Part shown: piece by piece, positions 25,696 through 34,088 of the stretch | Position numbering within the stretch: the stretch's first letter is position 1 | How the letters are laid out: the number at the start of each line of letters is the position of its first letter | Notes under the pieces: generated by a model | What the model saw: only the letters and a program-made list of their open reading frames with translations | Told to the model about the DNA's origin: nothing | The model's database searches: none | Translations under genes and position numbers: made by a program | Assembly: GCA_963783105.1 (NCBI GenBank) | Contig: CAWAMI010000007.1 | Location: forward strand, 124,001 to 188,000 | DNA length: 64,000 nt | Direction: 5' to 3' | DNA from: JAVEDQ01 sp963783105 | GTDB taxonomy: Bacteria > Actinomycetota > Actinomycetes > Frankiales > Frankiaceae

Positions 25696-26949
25696 TCAGC
25701 GCTTGAGGTTCACCAGGTCGGAGAGGATCTCGTCCGACGACGTGATGATCTTCGAGTTGGCCTGGAAGCCACGCTGGGCGATGATCAGGTTGGTGAACTC
25801 CTGACCGAGGTCCACGTTGGACATCTCCAGCGAGCCCGCGGCGAGCGTGCCGGCGCTGCCGGTGCCGGGGGCCTGCATGAGGACGTTGCCCGCGGCGCCG
25901 GTCGCGCGGAAGTGCGAGTCGCCGGCCTTCTGCAAACCGGCCGGGTTCGGGAACGTCGCGAGCGCGAGCATGCCCAGCACCTTCGACGTGCCGTTGGAGA
26001 AGGTGCCGGTGATCGTGCCGTCGTCGCCGATGGCGAACGAGCGCAGGGCCGCGGACGAGCTGCCGTCCTGCTCCGTGGCGATCGCGGTCGACGTACCGCC
26101 GAACTGGGTGACGCCGCCGCTGGTCGCGGCCGAGGCCAGATCGATGCGGAGGCTGCCGGACGCGTTCCCGCTCCACGGCACCGTGAACGACGTGCCGCTG
26201 GTCAGCTGGCCGGCCGCATCGAAGGTCAGGTTGGACGTGCCGAGGGTGCTACCAGCGTCACTGACCGTCGCGGTCCACGCATTGCCGGCGGTCTTGCGCA
26301 TCGTCACCTGGAGGCTGTGCTGCGACCCGTTCTGGTCGTAAGCGGTGATGGTCGTGATGACGTCGCTGCTGGCGCCGACGGCCGCGCCGGCCGACAGGTT
26401 GCCGCCCATGTAGACGGTGTTGGTGGCCGCCGGGTTGTCCGGGGCATTCAGCGGGATGGTGATGTCGCCGATCGCGCTGTTGGTGTTGACGGTGGGCGGG
26501 GTGCCGGAGGCCTTCCAGCCCTGGACGATCATGCCGGTCGGGTCGGTGAGGTTGCCGCGGGCGTCGAAGGCCAGGCTGCCGGCCCGCGTGTAGAGGACGT
26601 CGGTCCCGCGGCGGACCGCGAGGAAGCCGGCGCCGGAGATGGCGACGTCGGAGCTGCGGCCCGTGGTCTGCAGCGCGCCCTGGGTGTCGCTGGTGTCGAT
26701 GGACGCGACGCGGACGCCGAGGCCGACCTGCATCGGGTTGATGCCGCCGCCGGGCTGGCTGAGGCCGGCCGCGTCACGATTACCCGGCTGGCTGCCGCCG
26801 CGCAGCAGCTGCGCGAGGGTGTTCTCGAAGACGACACGGCTGGACTTGAAGCCCGCCGTGTTCACGTTGGCGATGTTGTCGCCGACGACGTCCATCATCA
26901 TCTGGTGCGCGCGCAGGCCGGAAACCCCTGCGAACATCGACCGCATCAT
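25696..26949 (-). CDS. flgE: Flagellar hook protein FlgE
   Basis: A 417-residue hook subunit. It begins MMRSMFAGVSGLRAHQMMMDVVGDNIANVNTAGFKSSRVVFEN, the D0 rod/hook motif. The middle shows SDVAISGAGFLAVRRG and YTRAGSLAFDARGNL, and it ends SNVDLGQEFTNLIIAQRGFQANSKIITSSDEILSDLVNLKR. It builds the curved hook, exported by the type III gate. The ATG follows GGAGGACCGAACGCC. The frame is open far upstream into flgD, but a promoter and ribosome site lie between, so this start is preferred. Confidence 0.95.
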   Translation of the reverse strand: MMRSMFAGVSGLRAHQMMMDVVGDNIANVNTAGFKSSRVVFENTLAQLLRGGSQPGNRDAAGLSQPGGGINPMQVGLGVRVASIDTSDTQGALQTTGRSSDVAISGAGFLAVRRGTDVLYTRAGSLAFDARGNLTDPTGMIVQGWKASGTPPTVNTNSAIGDITIPLNAPDNPAATNTVYMGGNLSAGAAVGASSDVITTITAYDQNGSQHSLQVTMRKTAGNAWTATVSDAGSTLGTSNLTFDAAGQLTSGTSFTVPWSGNASGSLRIDLASAATSGGVTQFGGTSTAIATEQDGSSSAALRSFAIGDDGTITGTFSNGTSKVLGMLALATFPNPAGLQKAGDSHFRATGAAGNVLMQAPGTGSAGTLAAGSLEMSNVDLGQEFTNLIIAQRGFQANSKIITSSDEILSDLVNLKR

Positions 26950-27055
26950 GGCGTTCGGTCCTCCTCGGGCACCTGATGCCCGCCGGTCTGGACCTTCCGT
27001 GGTGAGAAGTTGACCGCCGTCCTGGCGGTTACGGAGCGTGAGCCCCTGCAAGCAA

Positions 27056-27101
27056 GATCGGTTCCCCGGATCGGCGGCTGGAGGCGACCGTCCGGGTGAT
27101 T
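27056..27101 (-). promoter_or_regulatory. Sigma28-like promoter and AATCACCC box before flgE
   Basis: On the minus strand TCCA (27079-27082), 15 bp, AACCGATC (27056-27063), with AATCACCC at 27094-27101, 11 bp upstream of the -35. The box sits 2 nt after the TGA that would end flgD in its expected frame. The leader to flgE is about 100 nt. Confidence 0.55.
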
Positions 27102-27103
27102 CT

Positions 27104-27834
27104 TCACGGAGTGGTGGTCGAGCCGCCCGTGCTGGTGGTGCCGGCGCCCGTGGTGGAGCCGGTGCGCCCGTGCCCGTGCCCGTGCCCGTGCCCGTGCCGG
27201 TGCCCGCGCCCGCGCCCGTGCCGGTGCCGGTGCCCGTGCTGGTGCCGGTGCCCGTGCTGGTGCCCGTGGTGGTGCTGGTGCCCGTGGTGGTGCCGGTGCT
27301 GCCCGTGGTCGAGCCGGTGCTGGTGCTTCCGGTGGTGGCACCGGTGGACGAGCCCGTAGAGCTGCCGCTCGATGAACCAGCGGAGCCACCGGTCGACGAG
27401 CCGCTCGGCGTCTCGACTGCGGTGACCTCGTCCACGCCGACGGTCGTCCCGTTCGCCAGAATGAGGCGCGGTCCGCTGTCGGTGAGCTTCAGTCCGACGA
27501 CGACGCCGGTCACCTCACCGCCGCCCGAGGACGGGTTGGCGGTGATCTGCTTGCCGATCATCCCCTGGCCGGCGACGGTGCGCTGCCACGAGACGAGGTC
27601 GGTCTGCGCCTTCTGGATGTCCGCAAGCTTCTCGACGGTGGTGAACTGTGCCATCTGCGCCATGAAGTCCTCGCTGTTCGTGGGCGACAGCGGGTTCTGG
27701 TACTTCAACTGGGCGACGAGCAGCTTGAGGAACGTGTCCTTGCCCATGCCGGCGCCGAAGTTGTCGCTCGACGTGGAGTTCTTGGGGGTGCTGGTCACCT
27801 CGCCGGTGACTGCCCCCGTCACGGGATCGATCAC
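27104..27834 (-). CDS. flgD: Hook-capping scaffold FlgD, frame-shifted 3' end
   Basis: The first 115 residues are a normal FlgD: GKDTFLKLLVAQLKYQNPLSPTNSEDFMAQMAQFTTVEKL, then a hook-cap domain (TGVVVGLKLTDSGPRLILANGTTVGVDEVTAV). After that comes a Ser/Thr/Gly tail from short tandem DNA repeats. In the frame of the start, the tail breaks near 27165 and the frame runs on without stop into flgE (to 25696). In the next frame the tail continues as GSTTGAGTTSTGGSTTTP and stops at 27104. The distance from start to that stop is one base short of a multiple of three. Slippage in the repeat, or a sequencing error there, is the best reading. The GTG start overlaps the fliK stop. Confidence 0.85.
27163..27365. 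repeat. Hexamer-type GC repeat in the 3' part of flgD
   Basis: A run of CCGTGC/CCGGTG/GGTGCC hexamers and 9-12 bp variants. It encodes the Gly/Thr/Ser tail of FlgD on the minus strand. The run lacks stop codons in several frames on both strands, producing long false frames. It is prone to slippage and is the site of the apparent flgD frame change. Confidence 0.85.
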
Positions 27835-29600
27835 AGCCAGGTGCCTTCCTCGGTCGTGGGATGCGCGGCGCGGTGGGGGCTCGCGGTGCCCGAGGGCGCC
27901 GGCGTCCGGCCCCCGTTGCTGCCGCGCGAGGCGAACAGCTCGTTGCCGAACGGCGTGCCCGCCCGGGATCCGGACTGGCCACCGGAGCTCGGGTCGCCGC
28001 GACCGTCGGCCGTCGCGCCCTCGGCCGTTCCGCCGTCCGCGGAGCGGCCGTCGGCGCCGTCCCGCTGCCGACCGGGGTCGGACAGGCCGGCGGAGTCGGA
28101 TCCGGAGATGGTGAAGCGGGCCAGATCGAAGCCGTGGGACGCGAGCAGCTCGCGGACACGGGCCTGCTGGCCGGCGAGCGCCGCCGCACCGCCCGCCGTC
28201 TCGGCGCGCAGGGCGAGCTGGACGTCGGAGCCGCGGCTGGTCAGGTGAAGCGTCACGGCACCGAGTTCGGGCGGGTCGAGCCGGACGGTCAGGCGCGCCG
28301 TCCCGTCCGCGGAGAGCCGTGCCATCCGGCTGAGCTCGGCGAGGTGCGAGGGCAGTGCCGCGTGGGACGCGGGGGACAGCGACGGGGCCGGGCCGGCCGG
28401 CGTGGCGAGCGCCGTTGCGGCGGCCGAAATGCCCAGCGCGGCGGCGGACGTGGACGCGATCGCGGCGTCGGCGGCGACTGCCACCTGGGTCGCCAGCCCG
28501 ATCGCGGCGGTCGTGCTCACCCGGTCGCCCAGCGACGAGAGGGTGTCCGGACCGCTGGCGTCCGCCCCGTCGTCGGTGGCGGGGGAGGCCGACGGGTTCG
28601 GTGTCGCGCTCGACGTGTCGGACCCGGCGTTCGAGCCGGAGGCGTCGCCGGCGCCCGGACCGGTGCCGGTGCCGGTGTCCGCGCCGGAGACCTGCGGGAC
28701 AGTGGCGGCGATCGTCGGGTCGGACGGCGGCGCCTGCACGGTGGTTCCCCCGTCGGCGGTGGTCGGCGGAAGGGCGGCCGTGGCGTCGGACCCTGCTGTC
28801 GTCGGTGCGGCGCCGGCGGAACCGGTCGGGGTGGTCGGCGCGGCGTCCGGCGCGCTCGCGGCAGGCGGAGCGTCGGCAGCGACCGGCGTCGCGGGCGTCG
28901 CGGGCGTCGAGCCGGTGACGGTCGGGGCGGCGTCGGCCACGGCGCCGGGCTGCGGGACGGTCGAGGTGTCGGGCTGCGCGCCGGCGGCCGCCCCGTCGGT
29001 TGCCACCTGCGCGGAGATGGCCGCGGTTCCGGTCGCCGTGCCGGTGCCGGTGCCGGTGCCGGTTCCGGTTCCGGTGCCATTTCCGGTTGCCGTGCCGGTG
29101 CCGGGCGCCGCGACATCGGTCGCAGGACTGAGCGACGGAGGGGTCTGCGCGGGGACGACCTGTGCGGTCGGCGTTGCGGGCGACTCCGGCGTCGTCACAT
29201 CCGGCGTCGTCACATCCGGCGTCGTCACGTCCGTCGGTGTCCTTTCCGTCGGAGCCTTGTCCTTCGGTGCCTTCGCCCGTGCCGCACCGTCTGTCGGCGC
29301 AGACCCGTCCCTCGCCCCGGTCGCCGAGGCCTTGGCCGCCCGGCCGCGGGCCCGGCCGGACCCCGGCTCGATCGACCCGGCCTTCAGGCCGTCCGGCCGG
29401 TGGTTCCCGGGCCGGGCGTGCGGGTCCGCCGCCCGCGGCGTCGGCGGCCCGCCGTGCTGTCGCCCGGCGCGGGAGGCGACCTCGGCCTGCAGCGCGGCGC
29501 CGAAGTCGTCGGTGCCGGCCGTGCGGGTCCCCGCGGCGGCGGACGTCGGGGAGGGGGGAGTGTGGATGAGCGCAGCCAGAGCGGGGCTGAGGGCGGTCAT
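27831..29600 (-). CDS. fliK: Hook-length control protein FliK
   Basis: A 589-residue protein. The long middle is low complexity, with GTGTG runs, TTPDVTTPDVTTPE units and Ala/Pro/Ser stretches, as expected of a molecular ruler. The folded C-terminal Flg_hook domain (about 480-550) contains the key motif LTVRLDPPELGAVTLHLTSRGSDVQLALRAE, followed by a helix with ARVRELLASHGFDLARFTIS. It measures hook length and triggers the FlhB switch. The ATG lies 10 nt after the stop of the peptidoglycan hydrolase; the longer frame upstream is a shadow of that gene. Confidence 0.93.
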   Translation of the reverse strand: MTALSPALAALIHTPPSPTSAAAGTRTAGTDDFGAALQAEVASRAGRQHGGPPTPRAADPHARPGNHRPDGLKAGSIEPGSGRARGRAAKASATGARDGSAPTDGAARAKAPKDKAPTERTPTDVTTPDVTTPDVTTPESPATPTAQVVPAQTPPSLSPATDVAAPGTGTATGNGTGTGTGTGTGTGTATGTAAISAQVATDGAAAGAQPDTSTVPQPGAVADAAPTVTGSTPATPATPVAADAPPAASAPDAAPTTPTGSAGAAPTTAGSDATAALPPTTADGGTTVQAPPSDPTIAATVPQVSGADTGTGTGPGAGDASGSNAGSDTSSATPNPSASPATDDGADASGPDTLSSLGDRVSTTAAIGLATQVAVAADAAIASTSAAALGISAAATALATPAGPAPSLSPASHAALPSHLAELSRMARLSADGTARLTVRLDPPELGAVTLHLTSRGSDVQLALRAETAGGAAALAGQQARVRELLASHGFDLARFTISGSDSAGLSDPGRQRDGADGRSADGGTAEGATADGRGDPSSGGQSGSRAGTPFGNELFASRGSNGGRTPAPSGTASPHRAAHPTTEEGTWL

Positions 29601-29610
29601 TCGGCAGCCT

Positions 29611-30711
29611 TCATGACAGGGCGGCCATCCTGGCCTGAACGGTGCGGACGTAGTTCTGCGTCTCGCGGTAGGGCGGCACGCCGCCGTACTTGCGGACGGC
29701 ACTCGGTCCGGCGTTGTAGGCGGCAAGAGCGAGATCGGTACGTCCGCCGAACGAGTTGAGTTGCTGCTTCAGATAACGCGCGCCGCCGTCGAGCGCCTGT
29801 GCCGGATTCATCGGGTCGACGCCCAGGCCACGGGCTGTGGCGGGCATGAGCTGGACGAGGCCGCGCGCCCCGGCACCGGAGACGGCGTGGGCGTTGAAGC
29901 CGGACTCCGACCAGACGAGCGCGCCGAGCAGGGCGGGGTTGACGCCGTTCTTCCTCGCGGCCGCGACGATCTCGTCGGCGTACTGCTTGCCGGCGGCGGG
30001 GAGCTTGGCGGCCAGCGCCGCGACGCCGGATCCGCCGGCGCCGGCGCCGGCGCTGCGCACGGCCGCGCCGCTCGAGAACGCCGACTCCGGGAGCACCCGG
30101 CGGTAGCCGGAGACCCCGGACCACACCTTCTCGATGCGCACGACCGAGCGCGAGTTCGGTGCGTCCAGCATCATCCCGTTGCCGAGGTAGATGCCGACGT
30201 GGGTGGCCGGGTTGTGGAAGAAGACGAGGTCGCCCGGCTTGGCCTCGGCGGCGGTGACCGCCCGACCGGAGTGCGCCTGGTCCTGCGAGACCCGGGGCAG
30301 GCTGACCCCGAACTTCTTGTAGACGTACTGCACGAGCCCGGAGCAGTCGAAGCCGGTCGGGCTCTCGCCGCCCCAGATGTACTTCACGCCGAGGTACTTC
30401 TTCGCCTCGGCGATGACCTTCGCCGCGGTGGTCCCCGAGCTCGCGCTGCCGGTGCCCGAGGCCTTGGACGCCCGAAGCGCCTTGACGACGCTCGGGTCCA
30501 GGCCGAGGGCCTCGGCCATGGAGGCCGCGTCCTCGCCCGATGCGGTCGCGGAGCCGTCCGCCGTCGAGGAGCCGGAGGTCGCGGTGGCCAGCGCCGAGGA
30601 GAAGGAGCCGGACGCGCCGCCGAACATGCTCTGGATCTGCGCGATCCGGGTCTGGATCGCCACGACCCCCGTCGGCTCGCCGCCGCTGAGGCCGACACCG
30701 ATGTCGCTCAT
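29611..30711 (-). CDS. Peptidoglycan hydrolase: NlpC/P60 plus lytic transglycosylase
   Basis: A 366-residue two-domain enzyme between fliJ and fliK. Residues about 95-210 are an NlpC/P60 peptidase with Cys123 in FDCSGLV and His171 in THVGIYLG. Residues about 238-366 are an SLT lysozyme-like domain with Glu269 in WSESGFN, GARGLVQLMPATA and AYNAGPSAVRKYGGVPPYRET. The first part cuts stem peptides, the second glycan. Position suggests it opens the wall for the rod, the job of FlgJ or its partners elsewhere. No clear signal peptide is seen, so export through the flagellar gate is plausible. Its ATG overlaps the fliJ stop. Confidence 0.9.
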   Translation of the reverse strand: MSDIGVGLSGGEPTGVVAIQTRIAQIQSMFGGASGSFSSALATATSGSSTADGSATASGEDAASMAEALGLDPSVVKALRASKASGTGSASSGTTAAKVIAEAKKYLGVKYIWGGESPTGFDCSGLVQYVYKKFGVSLPRVSQDQAHSGRAVTAAEAKPGDLVFFHNPATHVGIYLGNGMMLDAPNSRSVVRIEKVWSGVSGYRRVLPESAFSSGAAVRSAGAGAGGSGVAALAAKLPAAGKQYADEIVAAARKNGVNPALLGALVWSESGFNAHAVSGAGARGLVQLMPATARGLGVDPMNPAQALDGGARYLKQQLNSFGGRTDLALAAYNAGPSAVRKYGGVPPYRETQNYVRTVQARMAALS

Positions 30712-31118
30712 GTCCACGCCTGTCGGCGCCGGGCGAGGTCGTCCATCAGCCGCTGGGCGTCCTTGTCGGCCTTGGCCTGCTGGGCGGCGCGCCACCGGAC
30801 GAGCACCTCGTCGAGCGCCTCGCGGCGGGAGCTGAGGTCCTGCCACTCCTGCAGTGCTGCCGTCCGGTCGGCCTCGGCCTCGGCGGAGGCGGCCCGGGCC
30901 CGCTGCACTTCGGCGGCGCGCAGCTCGGCGCCGCTGCGCCAGGCGGTCAGCTCGTCGGCCGTGCCGGCGGGCGGCGCGACGACGTCGGACAACCGACGCC
31001 GGGACTGCTCCACGACCTCGGAGGCCGCGAGAAGCCTGGAGCCGGCGGCCGCGAATCGCGCCCGGGCGGCCCGTTCCCGCAGCGCCGCAACCCGCGCAGC
31101 CGTCTCGATCCCGCTCAC
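30708..31118 (-). CDS. fliJ: Flagellar export chaperone FliJ
   Basis: A 136-residue, almost wholly helical, Arg/Ala-rich protein with heptad-like pattern, the shape of FliJ. FliJ is the coiled-coil stalk inside the FliI hexamer that contacts FlhA. Sequence identity to known FliJ is low by eye. The call rests on the coiled coil, the length and the place directly after fliI with an ATGA overlap. Confidence 0.85.
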   Translation of the reverse strand: MSGIETAARVAALRERAARARFAAAGSRLLAASEVVEQSRRRLSDVVAPPAGTADELTAWRSGAELRAAEVQRARAASAEAEADRTAALQEWQDLSSRREALDEVLVRWRAAQQAKADKDAQRLMDDLARRRQAWT

Positions 31119-32446
31119 GCCGACGCCCCCGGATCCGCACCTGCCGCTCCAGCGGCCGAGAGCACGGCCGCCAGCTGTTCCCAGGACAGGTCGGGGTCGG
31201 CGATCTCGCCGACGGGCTGCTGGAGGAAGGCGTTGAGCACGGGACGGAGCGCGATGGCCTCGTCGACGTCGGGGTCCGCGCCGGGCGCGTAGGCGCCGAT
31301 CTCGATGAGCTCCTTCGCGCCGGCGTAGGCGGCGAGCAGCCTCCGGGCGGTGCCGGCCAGGGCCAGCTTGTCCGGTGGGCAGATCTTGCCGGCGAGCCGG
31401 GACGCCGATTCGAGGACGTCGATCGTGGGGTAGTGGCCGGCCGCGGCGAGGCGGCGGGACAGGACGATGTGCCCGTCGAGGATGCCCCGGGCGTTGTCGG
31501 CGACCGGGTCGGAGACGGTGTCGTCGCCCTCGACGAGGACCGTGTAGAGCGCGGTGATCGTGCCTCTCGCGCCCGGGCCGGCGCGCTCGAGCAGCCGCGG
31601 CAGCTCCGCGAACACCGACGGCGGGTAGCCGCGGGTCGCGGGCGGCTCACCGGCGGCCAGGCCGATCTCGCGGGCGGCCATCGCGAAGCGGGTGAGCGAG
31701 TCGACGAGCAACAGCACGTCGGCGCCCTGGTCGCGCCAGTACTCGGCGACCCGGGTGGCGGTGTAGGCGGCCCGCAGGCGCAGCATCGGTGGCTCGTCGC
31801 TGGTCGCGACGACGGCCGTGACCTTCTCGCGGGCGGCGCCGAGGTCGTCCTCGAGGAACTCGCGCACCTCGCGGCCACGCTCGCCGACCAGCCCCACGAC
31901 GACGACGTCCGCCTTGGTGCCGCGGGCGAGCATGCCGAGCAGGGTGGACTTGCCGACGCCGGAGCCGGCGAAGATGCCGACGCGCTGACCGCGACCGCAG
32001 GGGAGAAGGGTGTCGACGGCGCGCACGCCGAGCGGCAGCGGTTCGGCGATGCGCTGACGGGACAGGGGGTGGGGGACCTCCGAGTCGAGCCCCACCTGCT
32101 CGCCGACGATCGGCGGGCCGCCGTCGATGGGCCGGCCGAGCGCGTCGAGCACGCGTCCGATCAGTCCCGGCCCGACGGGCATCGACAGCGATCGACCCAT
32201 CGGCTCGACCTCGGCGCCGGGGCCGACGCCGGAGAGCTCCCCGAACGGGGCGAGCAGCAGCGCGTCGTCGCGGACGGCCACCACCTCGGCCGGAACCGGT
32301 CCGCGGGCCGAGGAGATCCAGACGAGGTCGCCGAGGGCGCCCCGGACGCCGCGGGCCTCGGCCTCGAGGCCGACGATGCGGGTCAGGCGACCGATCACGC
32401 GCTCGGGGGCGACCCCCGTCAGCCGGTCGGCGAGGCGCGAGCTCAT
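31115..32446 (-). CDS. fliI: Flagellar export ATPase FliI
   Basis: A 443-residue F1-like ATPase. Walker A GSGVGKST is at 161-168, GERGREVREFLEDDLG follows, and Walker B is in ADVLLLVDSLTRFAMAAREIGLAAGEPPATRGYPPSVFAELPRLLERAG, the signature of FliI/YscN. The C-terminus DVDEAIALRPVLNAFLQQP matches family members. It unfolds and hands substrates to the export gate, with FliH as regulator and FliJ as stalk. ATGA overlaps join it to fliH and fliJ. Confidence 0.98.
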   Translation of the reverse strand: MSSRLADRLTGVAPERVIGRLTRIVGLEAEARGVRGALGDLVWISSARGPVPAEVVAVRDDALLLAPFGELSGVGPGAEVEPMGRSLSMPVGPGLIGRVLDALGRPIDGGPPIVGEQVGLDSEVPHPLSRQRIAEPLPLGVRAVDTLLPCGRGQRVGIFAGSGVGKSTLLGMLARGTKADVVVVGLVGERGREVREFLEDDLGAAREKVTAVVATSDEPPMLRLRAAYTATRVAEYWRDQGADVLLLVDSLTRFAMAAREIGLAAGEPPATRGYPPSVFAELPRLLERAGPGARGTITALYTVLVEGDDTVSDPVADNARGILDGHIVLSRRLAAAGHYPTIDVLESASRLAGKICPPDKLALAGTARRLLAAYAGAKELIEIGAYAPGADPDVDEAIALRPVLNAFLQQPVGEIADPDLSWEQLAAVLSAAGAAGADPGASA

Positions 32447-33090
32447 CGCTCGCCGCCCGGTCCCACGACGATCCCGTCCGGGACAACCGGAGTCGGCGGC
32501 AGCCCGAGGGCCTCCGCCGCGCGCTTGAGAGCGGCGCTGAAGGTGAGCACGGCGCTGCCGTCGCCGCGGTCGAGGCGCGCCTCGCCGGGAGCGAGCCGGG
32601 CGTCGGCCACCACCTCGACCCCGCTGCGGGCCCAGCCCTGCACGGCGTCGAGGTCCTCGGCGCTGCAGCGGACGACGGTGCGGGGGCCCGGGGTGAGGGT
32701 GCGCGCCGCGACCGAGAGCCGGTCGAGCAGCGAGCGGGACGCCTGCGACGGCTCCGCCCGCAGCAGCCAGCCGGTGAGGTCCAGGACGGCGCCGAGCACG
32801 GCCGCGTCGGTCGCGTCGACGGCCTCCGCGGACAGCCGGGCGGTCTCGGCGGCGAGCTGTTCGAGGGCGCCGGCCCCGCGGGCGGCGGCGGCCACCCCCT
32901 CGGCCTCGGCGGCGGCCCGGCCGGCGGCGAAACCGGCCGAGTAGGCCTGGTCGCGCCCGTGCTGCTGCTCGCGCGCGGCGGCCTCCGCCGCCTGATGGGC
33001 GACGGCAGCGTTGCGCGCGGCGACGTCGTCCGCCTTGAGCAGCCGGGAGCGGGCTCCCGCGGCAGGCTGCGGGAGGAGGGACGCGCTCAC
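32443..33090 (-). CDS. fliH: Flagellar export ATPase regulator FliH
   Basis: A 215-residue protein. The N-terminal half is a long Ala/Glu helix with GxxxG-like spacing (YSAGFAAGRAAAEAEGVAAAARGAG), typical of FliH. The C-terminal domain (LGAVLDLTGWLLRAE...RTVVRCSAEDLDAV...VVADARLAPGEARLDRGDGSAVLTF) resembles the delta-subunit-like fold. It binds FliI and FliN. Position between fliG and fliI with overlapping codons on both sides supports the call. Confidence 0.92.
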   Translation of the reverse strand: MSASLLPQPAAGARSRLLKADDVAARNAAVAHQAAEAAAREQQHGRDQAYSAGFAAGRAAAEAEGVAAAARGAGALEQLAAETARLSAEAVDATDAAVLGAVLDLTGWLLRAEPSQASRSLLDRLSVAARTLTPGPRTVVRCSAEDLDAVQGWARSGVEVVADARLAPGEARLDRGDGSAVLTFSAALKRAAEALGLPPTPVVPDGIVVGPGGER

Positions 33091-34088
33091 TCGTCGTCGT
33101 CCGGCCGGGCGATGACGAGGGTGCCTTCCTCCTCGAGCCTCCGCGCCGTCTGCACGATGGCCTTGCGGGCCGCCTCGACCTCGGCGGAACGCACCGAGGT
33201 GAGCAGGTCGATCTCCTCGAGCAGTCCTTCGCGGGCCCGCTCGGACAGGTTGCCGAGGATCTTCGACAGCACCTGCTCGTCCGCGTTCTTGAGGGCGACG
33301 GCGAGCTCGCGCGTCTCGACGCTCTTGAGCAGCGTCTGCAGCGAGCGCGATTCGAGCGCGGCGACGTCCTCGAAGGTGAACAACGCGGCGCGGACCTGGT
33401 CGGCGAGGTCGGGAGAGCTCTCGGCGAGCGCCGTCATCACCGACTTCTCGGCGTCGCGGCCGGTGAAGGCCAGGATCTCCGCGAGCACGCCCGGCCCTGC
33501 CACCGGCACCACCTCGGCGGCGAGCACGCTGCCGACCCGTGCGCGCAGCGCCGAGTCGACCTCGAGCACCGTCTCCGGGTGCACGGTGGAGAGGTTCGCG
33601 ATGCGGGTGGCGACGTTGGTGCGCAGCTGCTCGGGCAGCTTGGTCAGGATGCGCGCGGCCATGCGGGCGGGCAGGTGCGCCAGCGCCAGCGCGACGACGC
33701 CCGGCGGCTCCACCGACAGCGCCTGCGCGGCCTGGACGGGGTCGGCGTCGATGAGCCAGAAGAATGGGGGAGGGGTCTCGACCTGCGTCGCGACGCGCTC
33801 GCCGTGCTCCTCGCCGAGGGTCCGGACGAGCAGGTCGCGGGCGAAGCGGCTGCCGGGCGGGGGCAGCGTCTGCACGTCGGCGAGTCCGCCGTGCAGCTCC
33901 TGCAGCGTCGCGCGGACCTCGTCGGGAGTCACCGGCCCGAGGGCGGTGACCTCGGCGGCGATCGCCTTGACCTCGAACTCGTCGAGGTCGCGCAGCAGGG
34001 ATGCGGCCCGCTCGGCGCCGAGGGCGACGAGGGCGATCGCGGCCTTGCGTCGACCGGAGCCGGTGCGGCTCTCGTAGGCGAGCGTCAC
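33087..34088 (-). CDS. fliG: Flagellar motor switch protein FliG
   Basis: A 333-residue FliG of normal length. RKAAIALVALGAERAASLLRDLDEFEVKAIAAEVTALGPV begins the N-domain that binds FliF. The middle armadillo domain contains HLPARMAARILTKLPEQLRTNVATRIANL. The C-domain (FTFEDVAALESRSLQTLLKSVETRELAVALKNADEQVLSKILGNLSERAREGLLEEIDLL) carries the charged helix that meets MotA. It transmits torque in the C-ring. Overlaps fliF upstream by four bases. Confidence 0.98.
   Translation of the reverse strand: MTLAYESRTGSGRRKAAIALVALGAERAASLLRDLDEFEVKAIAAEVTALGPVTPDEVRATLQELHGGLADVQTLPPPGSRFARDLLVRTLGEEHGERVATQVETPPPFFWLIDADPVQAAQALSVEPPGVVALALAHLPARMAARILTKLPEQLRTNVATRIANLSTVHPETVLEVDSALRARVGSVLAAEVVPVAGPGVLAEILAFTGRDAEKSVMTALAESSPDLADQVRAALFTFEDVAALESRSLQTLLKSVETRELAVALKNADEQVLSKILGNLSERAREGLLEEIDLLTSVRSAEVEAARKAIVQTARRLEEEGTLVIARPDDDE

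Noticed and set aside
25696..27834. A genuine FlgD-FlgE fusion protein as the normal product
   Set aside because: A ribosome site, start codon and promoter for flgE lie between them, and the FlgD tail pattern continues to a stop in the neighbouring frame. Kept as a finding, not as the annotation.
27038..28114. Plus-strand frame with a long Pro-Val repeat
   Set aside because: It is the complement of the FlgD Gly/Thr tail repeat and of fliK; no start signal and no folded part.
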